Assembly: GCA_002529455.1 (NCBI GenBank)
Contig: NYMS01000060.1
Coordinates: 186,001-250,000, forward strand
Length of the DNA stretch: 64,000 nt
Origin: Glycomyces fuscus
GTDB lineage: Bacteria; Actinomycetota; Actinomycetes; Streptosporangiales; Streptosporangiaceae
Reading direction: 5' to 3'
Part shown: piece by piece, positions 9,806-18,674 of the stretch
Numbering within the stretch: the first letter of the stretch is position 1
Layout: every line of letters starts with the position of its first letter
Translations under genes and position numbers: made by a program
Notes under the pieces: model-generated
Told to the model about the DNA's origin: nothing
The model's database searches: none
Seen by the model: the letters and a program-made list of their open reading frames with translations, nothing else

Positions 9806-10660
9806 GTGGGTGCTGACGTGAACGTCGTCGCGGCGTCCGAATCAGGCTGCCACCTCTTTGGCTCCGGCTGCGGTTTCGAGGCTCCGGGAGTCAGTCTCTT
9901 CTTCCCGACCCCGTGGCTCGACTTCGGGCTCCCGGGCACCTCGGGACTGAACAAGTACTACCTGGTCGCGCTGGTCGCACTCATCATCGCCGCCGCCTTC
10001 TGGTACTTCACCACGCGCAAGGCCAAGGTCGTCCCCGGCCGCGGTCAGAGCATGGCCGAGATGCTGGTCGGCTTCCTGCGCGACCAGGTGACCCGGACCA
10101 CCATGGGCAAGGAGGGGGACAAGTTCCTCCCCCTGATCGTGACCCTGTTCCTGTTCATCTTCTGCATGAACATCATGGGCCTCATCCCCGGCCTCCAGCT
10201 GCCGGTGACCTCCAACCTGGCCTTCCCCGCGGTCCTGGCGCTCTTCGTCTTCGTGCTGTGGAACGTCGTCGGCATCCGTCGCCACGGCGCCGCCGGGCAC
10301 TTCAAGGCCCGCCTGGTGCCGGGCGGAGTCCCCGCCTGGATCCTGCCCGTGGTCGTGCCGATCGAGGCGCTGTCGAACTTCATCATCCGGCCGGCCACGC
10401 ACATGATCCGTCTGTTCGCGACCATGTTCGCCGGGCACCTGCTGCTCGCGCTGTTCGCGGCCGCCGGGTTCTACATGTTCAACCCGCTGTCCCAGATGGG
10501 TGCCGCCTACGGCGCGCTCTCGGTGGGCTACTCGGCCATCGCCCTGATCGGCTTCCTGGTCTTCACGGCCTTCGAGCTGTTCATCATGGCGGTCCAGGCC
10601 TACATCTTCGTTCTCCTGACCTCCATCTACCTCGGTGAGGCCATGGAGGGAGCGCACTAG
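9806..10660 (+). CDS. atpB: ATP synthase Fo subunit a
   Basis: Membrane stator subunit providing the proton half-channels next to the c-ring. 284 aa. The essential arginine lies in THMIRLFATMFAGHLLLALF, and the last helix is FELFIMAVQAYIFVLLTSIY. GTG 9806 has the strong site aaaggga 5 bases upstream. The frame is open to 9725, but that extension is His/Pro/Arg-rich and non-membrane. The N-terminal periplasmic part contains two cysteines (GCHLFGSGCGF), which could pair. Confidence 0.95.
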   Translation: MGADVNVVAASESGCHLFGSGCGFEAPGVSLFFPTPWLDFGLPGTSGLNKYYLVALVALIIAAAFWYFTTRKAKVVPGRGQSMAEMLVGFLRDQVTRTTMGKEGDKFLPLIVTLFLFIFCMNIMGLIPGLQLPVTSNLAFPAVLALFVFVLWNVVGIRRHGAAGHFKARLVPGGVPAWILPVVVPIEALSNFIIRPATHMIRLFATMFAGHLLLALFAAAGFYMFNPLSQMGAAYGALSVGYSAIALIGFLVFTAFELFIMAVQAYIFVLLTSIYLGEAMEGAH

Positions 10661-10768
10661 GCGGGAGGCCCCCGGCCCTCCTCCGCGTGCGTCCACGACC
10701 CCGTCCGATCCGTAACGTCCGCCCGGCGTCAGTCATCATCGCCGGCATGTAGTAAAGGGAAAATCAGC

Positions 10769-10981
10769 ATGGACATCACCGGTAGCCTGAACACCATCGG
10801 TTACGGTCTCGCCGCCATCGGCCCCGGCATCGGCGTCGGCCTGGTCTTCGGTCTCGGCGTGCAGGCCATCGCCCGCCAGCCCGAGGCCCGCGGCATCCTG
10901 CAGGGCCAGATGATCTTCGGCTTCGCCGTCATCGAGGCCCTGGCCATCCTCGGCTTCGTCCTCGCCTTCGCGCAGGCCTAG
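10769..10981 (+). CDS. atpE: ATP synthase Fo subunit c
   Basis: Rotor-ring proteolipid, 70 aa, with two helices joined by the polar loop ARQPEA. The proton-carrying carboxylate is Glu56 in FAVIEALAILGF. It is the subunit targeted by bedaquiline in mycobacteria. Helix 1 is glycine-rich (GPGIGVGLVFGLG), as in all c-rings. ATG 10769 follows aaagggaaaatcagc. The 108-base gap after atpB contains no separate gene. Confidence 0.97.
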   Translation: MDITGSLNTIGYGLAAIGPGIGVGLVFGLGVQAIARQPEARGILQGQMIFGFAVIEALAILGFVLAFAQA

Positions 10982-11019
10982 TCACACCCGGTCCATAGAA
11001 CGCGAAGGGGATGCCAACC

Positions 11020-11556
11020 GTGTATTTGGCAGCTGAAGAAAACGTCCTCAGGATCCACTGGGACGAGTTCACCTTCGGTCTCATCGCTTTCCTGATCATC
11101 CTCGGCGTCGTCTACAAGATGTGGCCGAGGTTGGCGAAGGCGCTGGACGAGCGTGCCGACCAGATCGAGGGTGGCATCGCTCGCGCTCAGAAGGCCGAGG
11201 CCGAGGCGGACGAGATCCGCCAGCAGTACCGAGAGAAGCTCGAGGAAGCTCACCGCGAGTACGCCCAGGAGCTGGAGAAGGCCAAGGAGCAGCGGGCGGC
11301 GATCATCGCCGAGGCGCGCGAGGAGGCCCAGGTCGAGGCCCGTCGCATCGTCGAGGCGGCCCACGCCCAGATCGAGGCCGACCGCCAGCAGGCCCTGGTG
11401 CAGCTGCGCAACGAGGTCGGTGCGCTCTCCACCGAGCTGGCGAGCCGCATCGTCGGTGAGACCCTCAGCGACAGCGCCGCCCAGAACCGCGTCATCGACC
11501 GGTTCCTGGACGAGCTGGAGCAGAGCGACAGCACGCAGCAAGCAGAGGTGCGCTGA
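11020..11556 (+). CDS. atpF: ATP synthase Fo subunit b
   Basis: Peripheral-stalk subunit: one N-terminal helix (FGLIAFLIILGVVYKMWP) followed by a long charged coiled coil that binds delta. I prefer GTG 11020, with AAGGGG about 10 bases upstream and a product starting YLAAEEN like other actinobacterial b subunits. The ATG at 11011 sits only 1 base from that ribosome site. The 178-aa protein ends with TGATG, overlapping atpH. Confidence 0.93.
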   Translation: MYLAAEENVLRIHWDEFTFGLIAFLIILGVVYKMWPRLAKALDERADQIEGGIARAQKAEAEADEIRQQYREKLEEAHREYAQELEKAKEQRAAIIAEAREEAQVEARRIVEAAHAQIEADRQQALVQLRNEVGALSTELASRIVGETLSDSAAQNRVIDRFLDELEQSDSTQQAEVR

Positions 11557-12380
11557 TGCGTGGTATCAGCCGCACGTCGCTGGCCGAGGTGACCCGGCGC
11601 CTGGACGAGAACGTCCTGGCGTCGGCGGGCACCCCGCAGAGCGGCGTCTCCCTGGGCAGCGAGCTCTTCGAGGTCGTCGCCCTGCTGGGGAGCGAGCACT
11701 CGCTGCGTCGCTGGCTCGCCGACCAGGCGAACCCGGCCGAGGCCAAGACCGGCCTGATCGGGCAGCTCCTGGAGACCAGGGTGTCGCCGTCCGCGGTCCT
11801 CGTGGCCGGCGACGTGGTCTCGGCCAAGTGGTCGGGTCCGCGCGACATGGTGGACGCGATGGAGCGGATGGCGGTCTACGCGACCGTCGCCCAGCTCCAG
11901 AGCGCCTCGGGGCTCGACGAGCTGGAGGACGAGCTGTTCCGCTTCCAGCGGATCGTCGCCGCCCAGCCCGAGCTCCGGGACGCCCTCACCCGCGACGGGG
12001 TCACGCCCGAGCAGCGCCTCTCCCTCGTGGAGAACCTGCTCTCGGGCAAGGTGAACCCCGCGACGCTGGTCCTGGTCGGCGAAGCGGTCACCCGACCCAG
12101 GGGACGTACCCTGGAGCAGGCGCTGGACCACTTCGGACAGCTCGTCGCCGAGCGCGCCAAGCGCTACGTCGCCGTCGTCCGCAGCGCCGTCGCCCTGAGC
12201 GAGCAACAGCAGTCCCGGCTCGGAGCCGCGCTCTCGCGCGCCTACGGCCGCGACATCCACCTCAACATCGAGGTCGCCCCCGAGATCGTGGGTGGCCTTT
12301 CCATCCAGGTGGGTGACGAGGTCATCGACGGGACCATCGCCGGGCGTATCGCCGAGGCCCAGCGCCGCCTGGCCGGCTGA
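11556..12380 (+). CDS. atpH: ATP synthase F1 subunit delta
   Basis: Connects the peripheral stalk to the alpha3beta3 head. At 274 aa it is about 90 residues longer than the E. coli protein, as expected in actinobacteria. The conserved C-terminal part reads GGLSIQVGDEVIDGTIAGRI. The start ATG overlaps the atpF stop, so the two stalk subunits are translationally coupled. Confidence 0.95.
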   Translation: MRGISRTSLAEVTRRLDENVLASAGTPQSGVSLGSELFEVVALLGSEHSLRRWLADQANPAEAKTGLIGQLLETRVSPSAVLVAGDVVSAKWSGPRDMVDAMERMAVYATVAQLQSASGLDELEDELFRFQRIVAAQPELRDALTRDGVTPEQRLSLVENLLSGKVNPATLVLVGEAVTRPRGRTLEQALDHFGQLVAERAKRYVAVVRSAVALSEQQQSRLGAALSRAYGRDIHLNIEVAPEIVGGLSIQVGDEVIDGTIAGRIAEAQRRLAG

Positions 12381-12445
12381 CAGAACGCAAGGCAAGCACG
12401 CACGGCGCCAGCCCGGCGCCATTTGAGAGCAAGGACAACGTAGAG

Positions 12446-14086
12446 ATGGCGGAGCTGACGATCCGGCCGGACGAGATCCGGGACGCGCTACAGCGCTTCG
12501 TCCAGTCGTACGAGCCTGAAGCCACCCGCGCGGAAGAGGTCGGTACCGTCACCTACTCCGGTGACGGCATCGCCCGCGTCGGTGGCCTTCCCTCGGCGAT
12601 GGCGAACGAGCTGCTGCAGTTCGAGGACGGCACCCTGGGCCTGGCCCAGAACCTCGAGATCGGTGAGATCGGTGTCGTCGTGCTGGGTGACTTCACCAGC
12701 ATCGAGGAGGGCCAGAAGGTGCGCCGCACCGGCCAGCTCCTCTCGGTGCCGGTGGGCGACAACTTCCTCGGCCGCGTGGTGGACCCCCTGGGCGCCCCCA
12801 TCGACGGCAAGGGCGAGATCGAGTCGACCGAGCGCCGTGAGCTGGAGCTCCAGGCGGCTTCCGTGATGGAGCGCAAGCCCGTCCACGAGCCGCTCCAGAC
12901 CGGTATCAAGGCGATCGACTCGATGACCCCGATCGGCCGCGGCCAGCGCCAGCTGGTCATCGGCGACCGGCAGACCGGCAAGACCGCGGTCTGCATCGAC
13001 GCGATCATCAACCAGAAGGCCAACTGGGAGTCGGGCGACCCCGACAAGCAGGTGCGCTGCATCTACGTCGCGATCGGCCAGAAGGGCTCGACCATCGCCG
13101 GTGTGCGTGGCGCCCTCGAAGAGGCCGGCGCGATGGAGTACACCACCATCGTCGCCGCCCCGGCGTCCGAGGCGGCCGGCTTCAAGTACCTGGCCCCCTA
13201 CACCGGTTCGGCCCTGGGCCAGCACTGGATGTACGAGGGCAAGCACGTCCTCATCGTCTTCGACGACCTCACCAAGCAGGCCGAGGCCTACCGTGCGGTG
13301 TCGCTGCTGCTGCGCCGCCCGCCGGGCCGCGAGGCCTACCCCGGTGACGTCTTCTACCTGCACTCCCGGCTGCTGGAGCGCTGCGCCAAGCTCTCCGACG
13401 AGATGGGCAAGGGGTCGATGACCGCCCTGCCGATCATCGAGACCAAGGCGGGCGACGTCTCGGCGTACATCCCCACCAACGTCATCTCCATCACCGACGG
13501 CCAGGTCTTCCTGGAGTCAGACCTGTTCAACCAGGGCCAGCGCCCGGCGATCAACGTCGGTGTGTCGGTCTCCCGTGTCGGTGGCGCCGCGCAGACCAAG
13601 GCCATGAAGAAGGTCTCCGGAACCCTGCGTCTGGGCCTGGCCCAGTACCGCGAGCTGGAGGCGTTCTCCGCCTTCGGTTCGGACCTGGACGCCGTCTCCA
13701 AGCAGCAGCTGGAGCGCGGTGCCCGCCTGATGGAGCTCCTCAAGCAGGGCCAGTACTCGCCGTTCTCCATGGAGAAGCAGGTCGTCTCGATCTGGGCCGG
13801 CACCACCGGCCGCGTCGACGACGTCCCGGTCGAGGACGTGCGCCGCTTCGAGGAGGACTTCCTGGACCACCTCGACCGCGAGCACTCCGGCATCCTCGAC
13901 AACATCCGCGAGAGCGGCAAGTTCGAGGAGGAGACCGAGAAGTCCCTCGACTCCGCGCTGGAGAAGTTCAAGCAGGGCTTCCAGACCTCCGCCGGGACCC
14001 TCCTGGGCACCGAGGCCGAGGCCGAGGCGCTGGACCAGGAGAAGGTCGGCCAGGAGACCATCAAGGTCGCCAAGGGCGGGAAGTAA
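12446..14086 (+). CDS. atpA: ATP synthase F1 subunit alpha
   Basis: Non-catalytic nucleotide-binding subunit of the F1 head, 546 aa. It shows P-loop GDRQTGKTAV, the signature PAINVGVSVSRVGGAAQ, and the usual N-terminal beta-barrel. The C-terminus carries an acidic/charged extension of some 30 residues (GTEAEAEALDQEKVG). ATG 12446 follows gagcaaggacaacgtag. Confidence 0.98.
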   Translation: MAELTIRPDEIRDALQRFVQSYEPEATRAEEVGTVTYSGDGIARVGGLPSAMANELLQFEDGTLGLAQNLEIGEIGVVVLGDFTSIEEGQKVRRTGQLLSVPVGDNFLGRVVDPLGAPIDGKGEIESTERRELELQAASVMERKPVHEPLQTGIKAIDSMTPIGRGQRQLVIGDRQTGKTAVCIDAIINQKANWESGDPDKQVRCIYVAIGQKGSTIAGVRGALEEAGAMEYTTIVAAPASEAAGFKYLAPYTGSALGQHWMYEGKHVLIVFDDLTKQAEAYRAVSLLLRRPPGREAYPGDVFYLHSRLLERCAKLSDEMGKGSMTALPIIETKAGDVSAYIPTNVISITDGQVFLESDLFNQGQRPAINVGVSVSRVGGAAQTKAMKKVSGTLRLGLAQYRELEAFSAFGSDLDAVSKQQLERGARLMELLKQGQYSPFSMEKQVVSIWAGTTGRVDDVPVEDVRRFEEDFLDHLDREHSGILDNIRESGKFEEETEKSLDSALEKFKQGFQTSAGTLLGTEAEAEALDQEKVGQETIKVAKGGK

Positions 14087-14089
14087 CCC

Positions 14090-15007
14090 ATGGGTGCACA
14101 GCTTCGCGTCTATCGCCGGAGGATCCGCTCGACGAAGTCGATGGCGAAGATCACCCGCGCGATGGAGCTCATCGCCACGACGCGCATCACCAAGGCGCAG
14201 CGGGCGGCGGAGGCTGCTGGGCCCTACGCGCGGGAGATCACCCGGGCGGTCTCGGCCCTGGCCAGCCGGGTGACCGATCACCCGCTGCTGACCGAGGCCG
14301 AGAACCCCACCCGCGCGGCCGTGCTGGTCATCACCAGCGACAAGGGCCTGGCGGGCGCCTTCTCGTCCAACGTGCTCAAGGAGGCGGACTCCCTCACCCA
14401 GCTCCTGCGTGAGCAGGGCAAGGAGGTCCTCACCTACATGGTGGGCCGCAAGGGCGTGGGCTTCTACAAGTTCCGCGACCGCCCCCTGGAGGCGCAGTGG
14501 GACGGCTTCACCGAGCGTCCCACGTACGCGCACGCCCAGGAGATCGGTTCCGCCCTCATGGAGAAGTTCTCCGCCGACACCGCCGAGGGCGGCGTCGACG
14601 AGATCCACGTGGTCTCCACGGAGTTCGTCTCGATGCTGACCCAGCGGGCCGGGACCGTCCGGGCCCTGCCGCTGGAGGTCGAGGAGGTCGAGAGGAGCGA
14701 GCTCGAGTCCTCGCAGGGCGGTCCGCTGCCCCTGTACGAGTTCGAGCCCTCCGCGGAGGAGGCGTTGGACCGGCTGCTCCCGCAGTACGTGACCAACCGC
14801 ATCTACTTCGCGCTCCTGGAGTCGGCCGCCTCCCAGCAGGCGTCCCGCCGCGCCGCCATGAAGGCGGCCACGGACAACGCCGAGGAACTCGCCAAGAACC
14901 TGACCCGCCTGGCCAACCAGGCACGTCAGGCTGAGATCACCAATGAGCTCAGTGAGATTGTCGGCGGTGCCGACGCGCTCGCTGCTGCCAGCGCGGGAAG
15001 TGAGTAA
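14090..15007 (+). CDS. atpG: ATP synthase F1 subunit gamma
   Basis: Central rotor shaft, 305 aa. N-terminal helix MGAQLRVYRRRIRSTKSMAK and C-terminal helix ending in ITNELSEIVGGADAL form the coiled coil. The middle Rossmann-like part contains VLVITSDKGLAGAFSSN. An acidic insertion (EVEEVERSELESSQGG) is typical of actinobacterial gamma. It starts 3 bases after atpA. Confidence 0.97.
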   Translation: MGAQLRVYRRRIRSTKSMAKITRAMELIATTRITKAQRAAEAAGPYAREITRAVSALASRVTDHPLLTEAENPTRAAVLVITSDKGLAGAFSSNVLKEADSLTQLLREQGKEVLTYMVGRKGVGFYKFRDRPLEAQWDGFTERPTYAHAQEIGSALMEKFSADTAEGGVDEIHVVSTEFVSMLTQRAGTVRALPLEVEEVERSELESSQGGPLPLYEFEPSAEEALDRLLPQYVTNRIYFALLESAASQQASRRAAMKAATDNAEELAKNLTRLANQARQAEITNELSEIVGGADALAAASAGSE

Positions 15008-15012
15008 CAAAA

Positions 15013-16455
15013 GTGACTGCGACAGTTGAAGGGACGGCTGGGGCTGGCACCGCCACCGGCCGGATCTCCCGGGTCACCGGCCCGGTCGTCGACGTGGAGT
15101 TCCCCGTCGGCTCCCTGCCTGCCATCTACAACGCCCTGCACACCGACGTGACCATCGGCGGCAAGGTCAAGACCATCACGATGGAGGTCGCCCAGCACCT
15201 GGGTGACAACCTCGTGCGCACGGTCTCCCTGGCCCCGCAGGACGGCCTCGTCCGCGGCGCCGAGGTGCGCGACACCGGCGAGCCCATCAGCGTGCCCGTC
15301 GGCGACGTCGTCAAGGGCCACGTGTTCAACACCCTGGGCGAGTCCCTGGACGTGCCGACCTCGGAGCTCAACGTCACCGAGCGCTGGCCGATCCACCGCA
15401 AGGCCCCGGCCTTCGACCAGCTCGAGTCCAAGACCGAGATGATGGTCACGGGCATCAAGGTCATCGACCTGCTCACCCCGTACGTGCGCGGTGGCAAGAT
15501 CGGCCTGTTCGGCGGCGCCGGCGTGGGCAAGACCGTGCTCATCCAGGAGATGATCACGCGTATCGCCCGCAACTTCGGTGGTGTGTCCGTGTTCGCCGGT
15601 GTCGGCGAGCGCACCCGTGAGGGTACGGACCTCTTCCTGGAGATGGACGAGATGGAGGTCCTCCAGGACACCGCCCTCGTCTTCGGCCAGATGGACGAGC
15701 CCCCGGGCACCCGTCTGCGGGTGGCCCTGTCCGCTCTGACGATGGCGGAGTACTTCCGCGACGTCCAGAAGCAGGACGTGCTGCTGTTCATCGACAACAT
15801 CTTCCGTTTCACCCAGGCGGGTTCGGAGGTCTCCACGCTGCTGGGCCGCATGCCCTCGGCCGTGGGCTACCAGCCCAACCTGGCGGACGAGATGGGCCAG
15901 CTCCAGGAGCGGATCACCTCGACCCGCGGCCACTCGATCACCTCGATGCAGGCGATCTACGTGCCCGCGGACGACTACACCGACCCCGCTCCGGCGACCA
16001 CCTTCGCCCACCTGGACGCGACGACCGAGCTCTCCCGCCCGATCTCGCAGAAGGGTATCTACCCGGCGGTCGACCCGCTGACCTCCACCTCCCGCATCCT
16101 CGACCCGCAGTACGTGGGCGAGGAGCACTACCAGGTGGCCCAGCGGGTCAAGGAGATCCTCCAGCGCAACAACGACCTCCAGGACCAGATCGCCATCCTC
16201 GGTATGGACGAGCTGTCCGAGGAGGACAAGATCGTCGTCAACCGGGCGCGCCGGATCGAGCGCTTCCTGTCGCAGAACATGTTCGTGGCGGAGAAGTTCA
16301 CCGGTACCCCGGGCGTGTTCGTGCCCCTGGAGGAGACCATCGCCTCCTTCAAGGGCCTGTGCGACGGTGAGTACGACCACCTGCCCGAGCAGGCGTTCCT
16401 CGACGTCGGCAACATCGACATGGCCGTCGAGAAGGCCAAGAAGCTGCAGGGTTAG
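15013..16455 (+). CDS. atpD: ATP synthase F1 subunit beta
   Basis: Catalytic subunit of F1, 480 aa. P-loop GGAGVGKTVL, catalytic Glu in GERTREGTDL, Walker B LLFIDNIFRFTQAGSEV, and the DELSEEDK lever near the C-terminus are all present. GTG 15013 lies five bases after the atpG stop. The final residues AKKLQG are followed almost immediately by a very strong hairpin (16461-16504). Confidence 0.98.
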   Translation: MTATVEGTAGAGTATGRISRVTGPVVDVEFPVGSLPAIYNALHTDVTIGGKVKTITMEVAQHLGDNLVRTVSLAPQDGLVRGAEVRDTGEPISVPVGDVVKGHVFNTLGESLDVPTSELNVTERWPIHRKAPAFDQLESKTEMMVTGIKVIDLLTPYVRGGKIGLFGGAGVGKTVLIQEMITRIARNFGGVSVFAGVGERTREGTDLFLEMDEMEVLQDTALVFGQMDEPPGTRLRVALSALTMAEYFRDVQKQDVLLFIDNIFRFTQAGSEVSTLLGRMPSAVGYQPNLADEMGQLQERITSTRGHSITSMQAIYVPADDYTDPAPATTFAHLDATTELSRPISQKGIYPAVDPLTSTSRILDPQYVGEEHYQVAQRVKEILQRNNDLQDQIAILGMDELSEEDKIVVNRARRIERFLSQNMFVAEKFTGTPGVFVPLEETIASFKGLCDGEYDHLPEQAFLDVGNIDMAVEKAKKLQG

Positions 16456-16460
16456 TTCTC

Positions 16461-16504
16461 CGGCCGGGCCGGTCCCCGACAGTGGTCGGGGGCCGGCCCG
16501 GCCG
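16461..16504 (+). terminator. Strong hairpin between atpD and atpC
   Basis: The arms at 16461-16480 and 16485-16504 pair over 20 bp with a single G-T wobble and a 4-base agtg loop. It sits inside the operon, 6 bases after the atpD stop and 31 bases before the atpC start. That suggests partial termination, RNA processing or 3'-end protection setting the ratio of epsilon to the other subunits. Confidence 0.7.
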
Positions 16505-16534
16505 AATCACCCGCTAGCCGAGGAGTTTGTGGCA

Positions 16535-16924
16535 GTGTCGAAGAAGCTTTTCGTCGAGATCGTCTCGCCCGAACGTGAGATTTGGGCGGGCGAGGGCGAC
16601 ATGGTCATCGCGAAGACCGTCGAGGGTGAGATGGGCGTCCAGCCCGGGCACGTCCCGGTGCTGTCGCTGCTCGCCCACGACGCGGTCGTTCGCGTACTGG
16701 GTGCGCGGGAGACCGGCGAGGTCCGGGCCGCCGCGCACGGCGGGTTCGTCTCGGTCTCGGGCGAGGGACGCGTGTCCATCCTCGCCGAGACCGCCGAGCT
16801 CGCCGAGGACATCGATGTGGACCGTGCGCGCACGGCGCTGAAGAACGCGGCCGAGTCCGGCGACACCGCCGCCCTGGGCCGCGCCAGCAGCCGCCTGCGC
16901 GCCGCGGGCGAGGAAGTCGCCTAG
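16535..16924 (+). CDS. atpC: ATP synthase F1 subunit epsilon
   Basis: Rotor-foot subunit and ATPase inhibitor, 129 aa. N-terminal beta sandwich (KLFVEIVSPEREIWAGEGD, then MGVQPGHVPVLSLL) and a two-helix C-terminus (DVDRARTALKNAAESG, LGRASSRLRAAG). GTG 16535 is 9 bases from AGGAG; GTG 16529 in the same frame is only 3 bases away. It is the last gene of the operon and is separated from atpD by a strong hairpin. Confidence 0.93.
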   Translation: MSKKLFVEIVSPEREIWAGEGDMVIAKTVEGEMGVQPGHVPVLSLLAHDAVVRVLGARETGEVRAAAHGGFVSVSGEGRVSILAETAELAEDIDVDRARTALKNAAESGDTAALGRASSRLRAAGEEVA

Positions 16925-16961
16925 GGTCGGTTCCGGGGGTCGGCCTCGGCTTGCGGGGGTT

Positions 16962-17089
16962 GTTCGGGCGCCCGCGGGGTTGCCGGAGGTGGCGCAGGCG
17001 GGTTCGCGAGGAACGAGTGGACCCGCTGGAGACACCGAAGGTCCCCGCTCTCCGGGCGTTCGAACACGGACCGAAGCGAAGCGGAGGCC
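16962..17089 (-). repeat. Intergenic structured repeat, copy A
   Basis: One of four loci of the same element. Read on the minus strand: an 18-nt tag (CTCCGCTTCGCTTCG core, complement of 17072-17089), then a hairpin of about 104 nt. The outer arms are GTTCGGGCGCCC (16962-16973) and GGGCGTTCGAAC (17054-17065). The inner arms are GCGGGT and ACCCGC around the loop ACTCGTTCCTCGC. It lies between atpC and the DUF2550 gene, opposite to their direction. This copy has the most changes in its outer arm. Confidence 0.85.
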
Positions 17090-17128
17090 CCAGGAAACAC
17101 TGCCTAGCGTACCGGGACGGCGGAACGA

Positions 17129-17620
17129 GTGGTGGGCATGCAAAGGCTCCGGCCCGGAGCACCCTGGTGGGAGTCCGCGCTGTGGGTTCTCCTCGCCCTG
17201 CTCGTCGTCCTCCTGGTGCTGGTACTCGCCGTCACCCTGCGCCGCTGGGTCCTCGTACGGCGCGGCGGTGCGGTGGAGTGCTACCTGCGCGCCGTCGGGG
17301 CGGCGGGCCGCAGGGGGTCCTGGCGCATCGGCTTCGGCCGGTACGGCACGGAGAACCTGGGCTGGTTCCCGATCTTCTCACTCAGGCCGCGGCCGACAGC
17401 GAAGCTGTCGCGCCGCGGTCTCGTCGTTGTGGGGCGGCGCGCCCCCGCCGGGGGAGAGGACCTGCCGGCGGACCTCACCGTGCTCCAGGTGGGCTGGATG
17501 CTCGCCGACGGCTCCGACCCCCGCGAGGCGGCGTACGAGATCGCCATGAACGAGGGCACGCTGACCGGCTTCCTGTCGTGGCTGGAGTCCATGCCCCCGG
17601 GAACGCACTGGGAGAGTTGA
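17129..17620 (+). CDS. DUF2550 family membrane-anchored protein
   Basis: 163 aa, function unknown. One N-terminal membrane helix (ALWVLLALLVVLLVLVLAV) is followed by a basic segment and a globular cytoplasmic domain with RIGFGRYGTENLGWFPIFSL and EAAYEIAMNEGTLTGFLSWL. DUF2550 proteins occur only in actinobacteria and almost always follow atpC, as Rv1312 does. GTG 17129 (alternative ATG 17138) follows cggaacga, a weak ribosome site. A repeat element separates it from atpC, so it may have its own promoter. Confidence 0.85.
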   Translation: MVGMQRLRPGAPWWESALWVLLALLVVLLVLVLAVTLRRWVLVRRGGAVECYLRAVGAAGRRGSWRIGFGRYGTENLGWFPIFSLRPRPTAKLSRRGLVVVGRRAPAGGEDLPADLTVLQVGWMLADGSDPREAAYEIAMNEGTLTGFLSWLESMPPGTHWES

Positions 17621-17670
17621 GGCCGCGTCGGTGGTTCCCCCGTACGCCCCCTGTGCCTAGCATGGCTGGC

Positions 17671-17973
17671 ATGAGTACGATCGTCGCCTTCTCCGTAGCC
17701 CCTCTCGGAACCGGTGAGTCCGTCGCCCCCGCCGTCGCCCGCGCGGTGAGGGTGGTCCGGGAGAGCGGCCTGCCCAACGAGACCTCCGCCATGTTCACCA
17801 CCGTCGAGGGTGAGTGGGACGAGGTCATGGACGTCGTCAAGCGCGCCGTACAGGCCGCGGGGGAGGGTGCCTCCCGGGTCAGCCTCACCCTCAAGGCCGA
17901 CGTCCGCGAGGGCGTCACCGACGGTCTGCGCGGCAAGGTCGAGGCGGTCGAGCGCGAACTCGGCGGCGCCTGA
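17671..17973 (+). CDS. MTH1187-type thiamine-binding family protein
   Basis: A 100-aa ferredoxin-like protein of the DUF77/MTH1187/YkoF group. It begins VAFSVAPLGTGESVAPAVAR and contains TSAMFTTVEGEWDEVMDVVK. Members bind thiamine or hydroxymethylpyrimidine and usually tetramerise. ATG 17671 is preceded by TAGCAT (17658-17663) and a 7-base spacer with no Shine-Dalgarno sequence, so the mRNA is probably leaderless. The exact role here is not known. Confidence 0.82.
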   Translation: MSTIVAFSVAPLGTGESVAPAVARAVRVVRESGLPNETSAMFTTVEGEWDEVMDVVKRAVQAAGEGASRVSLTLKADVREGVTDGLRGKVEAVERELGGA

Positions 17974-18054
17974 GCCGCGCCCTCGCGGGGTACGGCCGCG
18001 CCGTACCCCGTGTCCCCTTCCCCTGGACGGCCGGACACGGCAGGATGCGGTTCC

Positions 18055-18570
18055 ATGTCCGCCTCGCGACTTTCCCGGCTCCTGGCCCCCGCGCTCCTGG
18101 TCCCCCTGATCGCCGCCTGCCAGCCCACGGGCGGCCACGTCGGCGCCGTGGCCACGGGCCACTTCTCCGCCGCGCACGAGTTCCCCGTGCTGGTCGTGGC
18201 CTGGTGCGGTGACGCCGCCCCCCGCCAGATCGACCTGTCCGGCGGGGAACGGCGGTTCCACCTGACCGCCACCGGCGGGTTCGACGGGAACCGGACGGAG
18301 GTGGACCTGGCCGCCCCCGGCGACGCCTGGCGGATCACCGACGACGACGGACGGCAGGTCTACCGCCTGGTCCCCGAGTCGGAGCGGGAGGAGTACGTCG
18401 TCGGGATCGGGACCCGGGAGGCCCCGCCCGGGGAGGAGACCGAGCACGACATCGGCACGGTCGCGTTCACGACCGGGGTGCTGGCCGAGGAGCAGGGCGT
18501 GTACGCCGCCGCGGGGGGCTCGGCCGAGGCGGAGTTCGTCCCGGAGGAGGAGTTCCCGCCCGAGTGCTGA
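18055..18570 (+). CDS. Putative lipoprotein of unknown function
   Basis: 171 aa with a lipoprotein signal: a basic start, a hydrophobic core LLAPALLVPL and lipobox LIAAC with the modified Cys at residue 22. The mature part has no family I recognise. It has a beta-rich stretch (EFPVLVVAWCGDAAPRQIDL), a YRLVPESEREEYVVGIGT segment and an acidic tail ending FPPEC. ATG 18055 follows CAGGAT and 8 bases, again without a clear ribosome site. Probably anchored to the outer face of the membrane. Confidence 0.7.
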   Translation: MSASRLSRLLAPALLVPLIAACQPTGGHVGAVATGHFSAAHEFPVLVVAWCGDAAPRQIDLSGGERRFHLTATGGFDGNRTEVDLAAPGDAWRITDDDGRQVYRLVPESEREEYVVGIGTREAPPGEETEHDIGTVAFTTGVLAEEQGVYAAAGGSAEAEFVPEEEFPPEC

Positions 18571-18627
18571 CGCCCCGGGTGCCCTCCCGCGCGGCGGTCC
18601 CGTCTCCCGGAACCCGCGGACAGGGGC

Positions 18628-18662
18628 GCGCCCGGCCCGTGGGAGGGTGCCGGGCCGGGCGC
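18628..18662. terminator. Bidirectional hairpin between convergent genes
   Basis: GCGCCCGGCCC (18628-18638) and GGGCCGGGCGC (18652-18662) form a perfect 11-bp stem with a 13-base loop. It lies between the lipoprotein gene (plus) and the membrane protein gene (minus), and suits termination from both sides. Confidence 0.65.
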
Positions 18663-18674
18663 GGTCAGGGGCGG

